NCBI GenBank assembly: GCA_037501455.1
Contig: CM074865.1
Location: 4,537,001 to 4,601,000, forward strand
Direction of reading: 5' to 3'
Source: Lantana camara
Taxonomy: Eukaryota > Streptophyta > Magnoliopsida > Lamiales > Verbenaceae
Length of the DNA: 64,000 bases
Within the stretch, counting starts at the first letter, position 1. Each line of letters begins with the position of its first letter. The notes beneath the pieces are model-generated. The model was not told where the DNA came from, searched no databases, and saw nothing but the letters and a program-made list of their open reading frames with translations. Position numbers and translations under genes: made by a program. Positions 55,031 through 64,000 of the stretch are shown piece after piece.

Positions 55031-56605
55031 GTGATTTCTTTTTTAGTCTTTCATTTTCTCTGCCTTGGACTGTATGATGATATAATTCACCACACTAACC
55101 TGACTAATTGCATTGCGCTAATTATTCTTATGGTTATTTGCGATACTTGACGACAGGGCTTTCATGTTGATTGCATGTTGATTATCATTTGCTTTGCTTA
55201 GCTTATGATCCGTGTTTTAGTCGTTTAAGTGCAGGTTAGGGGTGATGAATAGCTTGTTGCCGGGTTCTTCGCAGTGTTGAGGGAGTTTTCTTTTTGCCTT
55301 CTTTCCTTTTTCTTTTATGCATGGGGACATTGCATGATTTAAGTTTGGGGGAGAGGGGCAAAAAGTTTTGGATTGTATTGCTAATATTTTGCATAGGAAG
55401 ATGCGTTGGGGGCTTAACTTACTTGAAATTGTGATATCTTTGAGCGTGAAAAGATGATTGCTATTATTTTCGATTTTTCGATGAGGTTGATTGTTGGAAG
55501 TTTGCCAAAGTGAGTTAGGCTAGTTGAATGCATGAAGTTAGGTGTGAGTATTGATACTTTGGAACGGTGGAATATCCTTATTTTTGTGCACATTGGAACA
55601 AGGTCATGTACTTAGGTTAGGATACTAAATTAGTAATTCTTGAATAATACTAAGAAGTGGATTAGGAGGCATTTTAGTCCTATTGAAGCGAAGTTTTGAA
55701 TTGACGAAGAGTTAGGGAGATGACTTAGGCATTCATGTCGGAGGTAGCCTCGCTATTGAGCCATTTGTACTAAAGAACGAAATCCTATTGACCCCGCTGA
55801 GCCTAAGTGTTGTGCCATTAAATTTTTGTAGCCGCATTATAAGCCACAGGCACAGCACCATAAACTTACCCTTGAGTCACACTTTGCTCACTCGTTTGAG
55901 TCAATTGAAGATGCTGCTAAATTCCTGATGAGAAACCAAGAGAAGAAATAAGAGATACTCTTAGATGCTGAAAGAAAAGAAGAATTAAAAAAAGGAAGTA
56001 GTAAAAGAACGAGTGGTGTAAGCAATAAGTAGACAGAAGAAAAAAAAAGAGAGAAGAAAAAAAAATATTTATACTTTTGAGAAGAGTATTGAGAAGATGT
56101 GAAACAGAAGAAATTTTCAGACGGTCTGTATGTGACAAACTTGGACAGGGTCCAAGTTTGGGGGAGTTTGATGGGGAAGACGAAGATGGCAACCATGGAA
56201 ATTTGAATGGGTGAGCTAGGTGTGTTGAGTCACTACTATACTAAAAATTCCATAACCTTAACCCCGAGCCCACATTACAAGCCTCGAAAGACCTTCCGAT
56301 CCTTAATTCTAGGTCAATTCCATTAGTGGAGATAGGTGCGAAGAATGTTTTCCGAAGTCTATCATTGGTACTTAGGAAGAAATCATTAGTCTGGTGTTCT
56401 GACCATTGTACATTTTCTTGTTCGAATTCACACACTACACGAGGATATTTGACTTATACCATTATGTTGATACTTGTGCTTGATTGAAATGTGTTTGATG
56501 AGCTAGACTTGTTTTAGTGAAATTCTGAAAATTGCTCCATTGAGAGATTGATTTTGAGGTTGGTTTGACGTAATTTTCTTGATTGCTCGAGGACGAACAA
56601 TATCT
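55031..56605. other. Spacer between ORF2 and 3' LTR
   Basis: No gene is seen. It holds polypurine-like motifs at 55341 and 56154 and a purine-rich stretch at about 55930-56080 (AAGAGAAGAAATAAGAG, then GAAAAAAAAAGAGAGAAG). Confidence 0.6.
56154..56172 (+). repeat. Decoy polypurine tract plus LTR-like start
   Basis: AAGTTTGGGGGAGTTTGATG is identical over 20 bases to the true polypurine tract plus LTR start (56606-56625), 452 bp upstream of it. It then diverges (GGGAAGACG instead of TATCAG). Confidence 0.8.
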
Positions 56606-56620
56606 AAGTTTGGGGGAGTT
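56606..56620 (+). other. Polypurine tract of the Athila-type element
   Basis: AAGTTTGGGGGAGTT abuts the 3' LTR start TGATG at 56621. Confidence 0.88.
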
Positions 56621-58147
56621 TGATGTATCAGTTTATTGCATGGATTTGTAGGGCAAATTTAGCTAAATTCAAGCAGTTTTAAGAACTTATAACGTGATTT
56701 ATGCTCCTTATTAGGTACCTTTTACCTTGGAATTGGAAAGACGGATAAAAGCAAAACCATGCAATAAAGGGCGAAAAACGAGAGATTTCTAGGGGACACG
56801 CCCGTGTCCCCGTGGCAGAGCAAACTGAGACACGCCCGTGTCTCAGTACAGAAGTGATCCTCGGAGTTCAGGAGGTGACACGCCCGTGTCACCTATGTAG
56901 AGAAAATTGTTGCACGCCCGTGACCAGGTACAGAGAAGCTGGAGATCATGACACCCCCGTGTCATTGAGAAGAACAGATCTTGACACCCCCGTGTCAAGT
57001 GGAAAAGCGCAAACACGATTTTATTACGTGACACGGGCGTGTCACATTTGAAGGCATGACCCTTGCACGCCCGTGTCACGGGGCGGTTTCAGAATTCGGA
57101 GTTCTATATATACGCGGATTTGAGGCGGAATAAGGAAGCTTTTGGACTACTCTTTTCCCAGAAGTTCAAGAACACTTGGAGATAGAAGAAACACGAAGAT
57201 AGAGAGTTGAAGATTCATTCCAATCACAAGACTTTGTCAATTTGGTTTTATTTACTGCTTTCCGATCAAACTAATTCCTCAAGTTTTGGTTTTCCATTCT
57301 AGTAGAATTAATTTCTTGTTTTAGATTCATTTTTGGATAATTAGGTTAGAATTCAGAATTCCTTATTCCTTTTTGATGTTTATGTTAGACATGATTAATT
57401 TGAATGCAATTCCTTTGATCTTAATGAGTTTTGATCCAATTATGAGGAACTAATCTCCTAGGGTTAGGGGGTAAGGATTATGCATCTAAGGTGTTTGAAT
57501 TAATGCTTGAGTAAATTTGTGTGATTCTTTGTTAGGAAAACGGTATTGAATAAGCTGGGAATGGATTGGCCATCCATGAACATGTTGTAAATTATCCGAT
57601 AATCGAGAGATTGAGGATAATTGAGAGTGTTTTCTGAAACTTAGATCTTTTGGGCTTAAAGAAATTTAACCCTAATTTCTACAACCCGTATTTAGAATTC
57701 CATGCCAAGCCGCTAGGTTTTAAATACACTAATCTTGTTCTATTAGATTAATTTGGTTACTAAGTGATTGTGAGAACAACACTTGGCTTAATTAATTAGA
57801 CATCTAGCCTTCGAAAGAAGCTAGGTATAACATCGTGATTAGGTTGAAGAATCATACATCCGTACTTAAGTATTGCTTTGATCATAAAAGAGCATATGAT
57901 TTACTCCCCGACCTGTTTTAATTAAGTGGTTAATTCTCGTGTTTATTTGTTAGCTCGTGTGATTGATTTATTATTAGTGAAGTTCAATTTTGTCATACTA
58001 GTATAGAGCAACCTTGTCAATCTCTTTCGGTCTTAAGATTAGAAATAGTCATAAAAGTGGTTGTTGAATTCCCTTCCCTGTGGATACGATACCTTAAGTG
58101 TTGCAATCGAATTAGAACTTACACTTGGGTTCAAGATTTGTCTATCA
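56621..58147 (+). repeat. 3' LTR of the Athila-type element
   Basis: It is 1527 bp, like the 5' LTR, with only two substitutions seen by eye. It carries the same hairpin array (56792-57081) and TATA box. Confidence 0.93.
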
Positions 58148-60108
58148 GTTCCCCACCTTTTCCGGCTCCCTGATTCCATTTCCGGCATCAGATTGGAGCA
58201 AATCACGGCGGAGGTGGCTGAACCAGCGATGGCGCAGCGGCAGTTTTTCGGCGATGGATTTTGTCCTTTTCCGGTGGGTTTTTGGTGGTTGCTCCTTCAC
58301 GAAAGTTGCTTGGAATGTTGAGACGTAGCTGATAGTGTTGGCCACGACTCGAGAACCGTCCGACGGCGACGGACCGGTGGTGGACCGGCCCTGGACCGAC
58401 GGCTCCCTTTTTCGATGATATTTCCGGCAAATTGGCTAGGGGCTTTCGAAGGCTTCGTTACAAGCTTTCTAACGGTATGCTCGGATTTTATTTTCGTTTT
58501 ACGGTTAGCGTTTAATTTCAGTTTTCGTAGTTGGAACTTAGTTCGGTTTTTCGTCAACGAAGTCCGGCATGTTTGGTATTTTCTGAAATTGGTTGAGGGC
58601 TTTTGTCAAGCAGGCTGACACGCACGTTTCTGTCCTTCCGAGGATTTTTCCGACCACCGGAGGCGGTGTTCCGGTGGCGGCCGGTGGCTGTTTGGCCGGC
58701 TACGGTGGTGGCATTCCGGCGACTTTCGGACAGTAGGTCCGTTTCGTTGTGTTGAGTCCAACGCCACTTTCCGTTTGTCAATCGGATACCCGGTTGATTT
58801 GTTATGAATTTTTGAAGTTATTGTATTTATTTTCGTTAATTGTTTTTAATTGTATAATGTGATCATGTATGAGCGATAAATGGAAACTATGAATTGTATG
58901 ATATATGAGAATATGTTATGTTATATGAAAGCATGATTTGTAATTTATTGAATTTAATTATCTCGTTTTATGCCTACTTGCTTAAGAATATTTTATTTAT
59001 GGGGTGTTAGTGTAATATTTGAAAACTAAATTGATAATGGGATTATATGAAACTTGAGAAATAAATTATGAAATGATATGTTATATTTAATTTTGAATGA
59101 ATCGATCAAGTATGCTATTTGTTGGAATATTAAACATTATGCATTATGTATTTATTTATCAAATTTGTTATATGATCAATGTTTTAACTTCACGAGATTT
59201 GGACCATGATGGGATTAAATTATTATGCTTCGAATTATATTCCCTATGGGATGATATGAATTCTATAAGTTATGCATCCTCTAAGGTGTGAAATGATTGT
59301 TATTCGATATGAATGACTTAAATTGGATAAATGTGAACTAATTGTGCATCATTGTATTCGTGAGCATGGCCGTGCGTCTTTGTGGTTGTGTTTGGAGTCT
59401 GAGTCTTGTGTTCTGTGTGTGTTCAGTTGTTCAGGGGTTTTCCAGGGAGTGTCTGTCAGCTGTTTGGGTTCCAGTGGGACTTCTTGGCTCAGGTTTTCCG
59501 TTTCCGTCGGTGTAAGGTGAGGTTTAGGTTCTTTTCTTTTTAGTTAAGCGACCTAAAACCCTTAAATGCTCATTTTCAAGCCCGTATGCGATTATACTAT
59601 TATATTTATATAATAGATATGTGCTTATACGATATGTTTATGACTTTGTCATATGATTAAAGGTTTTCGAACTATATATACGAGCGTATGTAAGCTTGAA
59701 ATGTTTTGCAACGAGGCTATGCTCCAAACCGTGTGTCTTCAAGCTAGCTACGGATTAGGATGACACGGAGAGGTACGTTTATAGCATATGCTAAGTTGCA
59801 ACGTATGGTATGTCTAATCAGGTACGTAAGTTTGTATGATTTGATAAGTATGATATGTAGCGAGTTATGATCTGTTATGTTATGTTCTGATATGTTGGGC
59901 CCTGGAGACTGTGGGTAAGGAACCCCGGGACGGTAATGGGCCGTCGGGTTAAGCCTGTGCATAGTCTCCATTTGAGTTATCTCGTGCGACTTAGGGAGAT
60001 AGGGGAGGCGAGATATTCTTGAGCCAGTGGCGTAAAACCTGCCGAGGACTCGTAGGGGATCATTACCCCTCGAGGTATGTATATGATATGGATGGTTAGG
60101 GGCGTATA
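58148..60108 (+). repeat. 3' LTR of the outer element, second segment
   Basis: It resumes at the duplicated GTTCC and continues the alignment with the left LTR (CCCCACCTTTTCCGGC...). It includes a segment at 58889-59481 not present in the left LTR. It stops at the duplicated GTATA where the solo LTR starts. Confidence 0.88.
58889..59481. other. 593-bp segment missing from the left LTR
   Basis: In the left LTR GAAACT is followed directly by TCTTGGCTC. Here an extra 593 bp lies between two ACT triplets. Microhomology at the break favours a deletion in the left LTR rather than an insertion here. No gene is seen in it. Confidence 0.7.
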
Positions 60109-61227
60109 TGTTGGTAATAGTGCCCTGAAAATTCAATTTGTTGAATTAATTAAAACTGAATTTGCAACAAATTGTGAGTATTTCACATATTAATAATTAA
60201 TGACGTGTGGTGGTATTCTTATATGAAATGTGTTTCACAGGAAAAGACTTTGAATACCGAAATCACGTGTCATTAAAGTTCTAGTCGGTAAGATAAGAAT
60301 ATGTTCTTATCAAGACTATAACGTGGTTATATAAGATGATTAGTCTTTCGTCATAGGGAATGGTGATTCCAATTATAACACGTTGATGATTTTCAATAGG
60401 ATTGAAAACATCGAACTGGACCACTGAGATTATTTATTTTATCCTGCTATCTAAAATAAATAAAATCTCAGGAAGCATTGTACTCTTAATCCTGATAATA
60501 TTTCGGCTTTAGGCATGTAGTGTTAGTTACTGTAACATACTCGAAGTGAGGTCTCGGTAATGGGTGACCAAAATACTTTGTATGTTCGGTGATTATATGA
60601 AATGTGCTAAAGAGTTATATTGATCGAGGAATCTGTGGCCTCGCTGGAAGGTAAGAGATATCCTTGAAATAGATTTGCAAAAGTTCGAATTAAGACTTTG
60701 GCCAAAGCACTTCGCGTGATAACGTCACCGAAGTTGTATGTTGAATGTGTTTCACATACAGAGAATTTGAACTGAAGGCGAATCAATAAATTTCAAATTA
60801 GAGATGAAAAAATAAATGATAGTAGTTGTAATTTATTTTTCATGGATATCTACACGGAGGAGTAAATGCGAAATCATTCTAGATCGAGAAATTCGTGAAT
60901 AATTTAATTAATTTTAGAGTGCAACAATATTTATTTAGTGGAATTAAATATTGTTAAACGGTAATTAATTATTATCATGAGATGATAATATATTAATCCG
61001 TTTGGAGCTAAAATTAATTAGTCATGCTGGTCCCCCTGCAAGGCCCAAATTGAAAACCCAAAGAGAAAATAATAAAAGGAGAAAGAGAAATGAATTTTTC
61101 AAAAGTGTTTGAAAATAGCTAAGGGATTTATTTTAAGAAAATAAATCAAGTTCCAAAGAGTTGGAAATGCCTGGAATTTTATTTTGGAGAAAATAAAATT
61201 TTTAAATTTTAAAAAAAAAAAAAAAAG

Positions 61228-61286
61228 TGACGTGGCATTTTGCTGACGTGGCGCTGACGTGGCACCTGGCATGTCACGCCACGTCA
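61228..61286. promoter_or_regulatory. Cluster of TGACGTGGC motifs in the solo LTR
   Basis: TGACGTGGC occurs at 61228, 61244 and 61255, and inverted (GCCACGTCA) at 61278. A CACGTG G-box follows at about 61332 and another near 61495. TGACGTGG is a known plant bZIP-type C/G-box hybrid. Such a cluster upstream of a TATA box would be expected to bind bZIP factors (inference). Confidence 0.6.
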
Positions 61287-61750
61287 GCGGGTTGGGCCCC
61301 AGTTGGCGCTGACGCAGCGCCGCGTGGCGTGCCACGTGTATGGTGAGGATCGCGCCGCGTCATCGCGGTGGACGGCCCAGATTCGACTTGGGTTGGCTGG
61401 TCAACGGGTTGGTCAAACCGGATCAAACGGGTAGGGTCGGCTCGCATTTGGATAGGGTAGGGCCGGGTCCGGTCCGGGTCGGCCCAGACCCGGACACGTG
61501 TCGTGATTTGGTGGCGTGACGTGTGTGAATCACGCGCCAACCACATGGCCACCTTGTGGCCGCGCGTGCGGGCGCGTGGCGACACGTGGCGGCGCGTGGT
61601 TGGTGGCGATGGATTCACGGCGGAGAGTTCTACACGATGGTGCAATTTGATTGGCCGGTTGGTACGCGGTTTGTACGCGGGACGTGTAGAATGACCTTTT
61701 TGCCCTTCCATTTGTGTGTAAGATGACCAAAATGCCCTCCAATCTATCCC

Positions 61751-61759
61751 TATAAATAG
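61751..61759 (+). promoter_or_regulatory. TATA box of the solo LTR
   Basis: TATAAATAG lies about 490 bp downstream of the TGACGTGGC cluster, in a GC-to-AT transition typical of an LTR promoter. Confidence 0.6.
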
Positions 61760-62361
61760 GCTGACCCTTGGCTCATTTTATATGCAATTTTTCGGCCAAA
61801 AAGTTTTGGCTGATTGGAGAGACTCTCTCTCTCTAGTTTGTTTAATTAATCCTTTAATTAAGGATTAATTAATATATAATTAGGTGGTTATATAATTAAT
61901 ATATAATCCACTTAATTATTAGAAAATTAGGGAATTTTCTAGTCTAGAAAAATGAATATTTCTAGAAAATATTTTCTCAAGTATTTAGGGAAATACTCGC
62001 GGAGCCCACACTCCGAGGGTCGAGTCGGGGATATTGCGGGGAAGCTCTGCCGGTCTCACGAGTGGGCAAGGAGCTGGAAAAATGCCGTTAGATAGCCATG
62101 TTTGCAGTACGGTAATATTTTACAATTATTTTATTTTAAGCATGATAAATTATGTGCTCTTAAGTGTTAATTGCATGTTAGATATTTATCTGCTTAAGTG
62201 ATTTAAAATTTATTATCAATTGCATGTATATACTTGAGTAGATCCGGCTAAGTCTTCCGCTTTGTATTAAAATGTTTTAGAAATATTTTAATACTTGTAT
62301 TATAATAAAAATTTTAAAATGTGGTCCCGGATTGCTACTGTTGTGGGCCCGCATCCCATCA

Positions 62362-63189
62362 GTATACACCCCTTCCGTCACACGGAGTTGAGGATGTTAT
62401 GTTATGTTATGTTATGTTTTCTGTTTTGATATTATGATATGGAGGTAAGGTTGGAAACCCGTACTCGCTGGGTATATGAATATGATCTGTTATGTTGATT
62501 ATGAAACGGGATAGGAGCTTTCTCCTTTGATATGTTATGATTAAGCTCAGTATGTTTTGGTTTGAATAAGATAAGATATGTATAAGTTTGATTCGAAAAA
62601 GGTTTTGGTATGCAAAACCCTACTCCCGGTTCATAATCTTTCTTTTGATACGTGCTCTGCTCCTTATTATGTATAGTGTGTGAGTTCAGCCCCCCTCACT
62701 CAGTCAGTGGACTGACCCTCGGCCCACCTATGTTTTCAGTTTGCAGGTTCAGGTTCTTGGAGTTCGAGCTAGGCGGATTTGTGTCTTGTCTGTTGAGTCC
62801 ATGTCTTTTGATCCTGTGTCTATTTGATTAAGTTGTGAATCTTGGATCTGCATCCGTTTGTAATTATGCATATAGCATGTTCTGTACAGGATTATGTTTA
62901 TGCTTTGATTATATGAATTTTCGGGACAGGTTAGGACAGGGATTGGATTAGTTGAACCCGTTTATTTATGTTGTTGATTAAAGTTTTTGTTAGTTCATAT
63001 TTTGATTCGCTTCCGCATACAGGTTTTTGCATATTTTACTTGTACGGGGTTTAGGTACCGCCTAGCTTAGGTTGGATTTTTCGTTTGTCACCCGTTCGCT
63101 GTGACTTGGTGCGTGTGCGGACTTTCCATTTCGTACACGTGTCGGGTCATAGTGCGGGGGTGTGGTGCCCCACCGCTTGGGGTGCTACA
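62362..63189 (+). repeat. 3' LTR of the outer element, last segment
   Basis: It resumes at GTATA and aligns with the left LTR to the terminal GGGGTGCTACA. After 63189 similarity to the left LTR stops. Confidence 0.88.
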
Positions 63190-63278
63190 ACCCGCTACCT
63201 GCTTTACACCACCACCGCCGCCGGCCCCATGCTTTGCACTACCACCACCACCACCGGAAAGTCTTTGCACCGCCACAA

Positions 63279-63521
63279 TCACTTACAGAATGACCGGGTG
63301 GGCGACGGAGATGGCTCTACCCCGGCCGAAACAACTTCGAGAGCGGTGGTCCAACGGCGGATGCTGAGTGTCCGAGCAGGCTTGAAGCTGTGGGATTTAG
63401 GGGTCTTGGAGAAAACGTTTGAAGACTGAGAAAGAATTAGATAAATCAGGACCTGAACGAGAACGAACAAACCCATTTTCCATAATATTTCTCCTAATCT
63501 GCTCATATCCACAACCTCCAT
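63279..63521 (-). CDS. Small single-pass membrane protein, 80 aa, function unknown
   Basis: Reverse-strand frame from ATG 63521 with one hydrophobic helix (MGLFVLVQVLIYLILSQSSN) near the N-terminus. Basic, Ser-rich sequence follows (VFSKTPKSHSFKPARTLSIR), ending GVEPSPSPTRSFCK. The pattern 'YLILS.SSN.FS....SFKPARS.SIRR' and the GEPSP-like end recall a family of short plant membrane proteins of unknown function, as far as I remember. Length and architecture look complete. The outer retroelement ends only about 90 bp downstream of the stop codon. Short frames on the opposite strand are ignored as shadows. Confidence 0.65.
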   Translation of the reverse strand: MEVVDMSRLGEILWKMGLFVLVQVLIYLILSQSSNVFSKTPKSHSFKPARTLSIRRWTTALEVVSAGVEPSPSPTRSFCK

Positions 63522-63621
63522 ATCTTAAATAATCAATCAAGATTGCCTGGGCTCTTTTGGTCGAGGGTTGAGAGGGGAGAGTCGGAGCTAGAGAGGCCGG
63601 GGATGAGAGAGACACCATCAC

Positions 63622-63829
63622 TTAATTAATTTAATTTGGTGTTTGGTGGTGTTGGTGGGCGGCCGCCTCTTTGCTGGAGAAGATGAACGTTTTTTTATTA
63701 ATTTTTTTATATGCATATTTTGTCTTTTTTCTTAATTTGATATGTATATGTTTTTTTTGTTTTTTTTATTTATTTCAATTGACACCTCAACCCTTCATGT
63801 GATCGGCTATATAAACTTTACAAATGAGT
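63622..63829. other. Upstream flank of the small membrane-protein gene
   Basis: T-rich sequence that would hold this gene's promoter on the reverse strand. No clear TATA box at the usual distance was singled out. Confidence 0.4.
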
Positions 63830-64000
63830 CGGCAAAAAAAGTTTCTCAATTTGGGTTGATAATGACACGTCAGTAAAAATTGGGAATTTTTTAATTTCGA
63901 GTCGAAATCAAACGAAAATTGCAAAAATTTTTAAATGAGAGTACAAAATGGAAAACGCAATATCAAGAAGGACTAAAATTCGAAAAAATGTAAGTTATAG
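63830..64000 (-). repeat. Dispersed repeat, second copy
   Basis: On the reverse strand it reads TTTTTTCGAATTTTAGTCCT, TTGCAATTTTCGTTTGATTT and TACTGACGTGTCATTATC, matching 34375-34590. It is cut by the window edge. Confidence 0.6.

Larger units (their letters stand above)
45406..58147 (+). mobile_element. Athila-type Ty3 retrotransposon, 12.7 kb, nearly intact
   Basis: Two LTRs of 1527 bp each (45406-46932 and 56621-58147), target duplication GTTCC (45401-45405 and 58148-58152), primer site TGGCGCCGTTGCCGGGG (46938) and polypurine tract (56606) are all present. It has one open gag-pol frame and a second long ORF downstream, the Athila layout. Two LTR differences were seen by eye: ACACTTGCAC against ACCCTTGCAC near 45846/57061, and TATTCGATT against TATTAGATT near 46527/57742. 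This implies insertion in the very recent past (roughly tens of thousands of years at usual plant rates, inference). It may still be active. Confidence 0.93.
60104..62366 (+). mobile_element. Solo LTR inserted in the outer 3' LTR
   Basis: TGTTGGTAATAG (60109) to GCATCCCATCA (62361) is flanked by a 5-bp duplication GTATA (60104-60108 and 62362-62366). It is 2253 bp with TG...CA ends, no primer site, polypurine tract or coding frame. It is a solo LTR left by recombination between the LTRs of a former full element of another family. It contains a TATA box near its centre-right. Confidence 0.85.
39171..63189 (+). mobile_element. Outer LTR retroelement without pol, host of two nested insertions
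   Basis: LTRs start TGTGACACCCC and end GGGGTGCTACA. The left LTR is 39171-42083 (2913 bp). The right LTR is split into 44619-45405, 58148-60108 and 62362-63189. A primer site for initiator-Met tRNA (TGGTATCAGAGC, 42091) and a polypurine tract before 44619 define the + orientation. The 2.5-kb interior has no gag, reverse transcriptase or integrase, so this is a large non-autonomous (LARD-like) element. Long LTRs with this start and this primer site suggest relation to Tekay/Del chromoviruses (inference). The flanks CCCAC (39166-39170) and CCCGC (63191-63195) may be a decayed target duplication. Without the nested insertions it is about 9 kb. Confidence 0.85.

Noticed and set aside
10205..62366. 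Shared target sequence GTATA of the gag-protease element and the solo LTR
   Set aside because: The elements are unrelated and GTATA is common in AT-rich DNA. Treated as coincidence.
63085..63429. 114-codon + strand ORF near the right end
   Set aside because: It starts inside the outer LTR and crosses its end into the antisense of the small membrane-protein gene.

Overview
The window is nuclear DNA of a flowering plant, most likely a dicot. It contains intron-bearing relics of plant gene families (papain-like protease, a glycosyltransferase, plastid SECA2, a PQBP1-like splicing factor, LRR receptor kinases). It also contains Mutator-like elements with 9-bp target duplications and nested Ty3-type LTR retrotransposons, on an AT-rich background. 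Nothing looks prokaryotic. The species cannot be told from the sequence.

Layout. Positions 1-7.7 kb hold a tandem array (steps of 2508, 2514 and 1182 bp) of composite dead units: papain-like protease exons plus a glycosyltransferase exon, carrying the same inactivating lesions in every copy. Positions 8.77-17.34 kb are a non-autonomous Mutator-like element with long terminal inverted repeats that contain tRNA-like A and B boxes. Its AT-rich core was split by a young LTR retrotransposon (10.21-16.82 kb, reverse strand) that encodes only gag-protease and carries a decayed coiled-coil ORF on the opposite strand. Positions 17.4-31.1 kb are a pseudogene cluster: a receptor-kinase relic, a decayed SECA2 with a partial 5' copy, and a PQBP1-like relic. 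A 5'-truncated LRR receptor kinase (31.8-34.3 kb, reverse strand) is the longest host-type ORF. A second Mutator-like element with a broken transposase spans 34.7-38.95 kb.

The right third (39.2-63.2 kb) is one LTR retroelement with no recognisable pol. Its 3' LTR was later invaded twice: by a nearly intact 12.7-kb Athila-type element (45.4-58.1 kb, LTRs differing at two sites seen by eye, open gag-pol and a second ORF), and by a solo LTR (60.1-62.4 kb). Just beyond lies a small, apparently intact host membrane-protein gene (63.28-63.52 kb, reverse strand).

The most unusual signal is two arrays of short hairpins in two unrelated retroelements. In each array the loop or core is constant, while the stem sequence changes from unit to unit and the two arms still match each other. 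One array (core GACAC..GTGTC) lies in the U3 of both Athila LTRs and again between pol and the second ORF. The other (loop TGCTGGAT/CGGGGT) lies just before the 3' LTR of the outer element. The changes are compensatory, as expected for conserved RNA or DNA structure or for a copying mechanism that regenerates palindromes.
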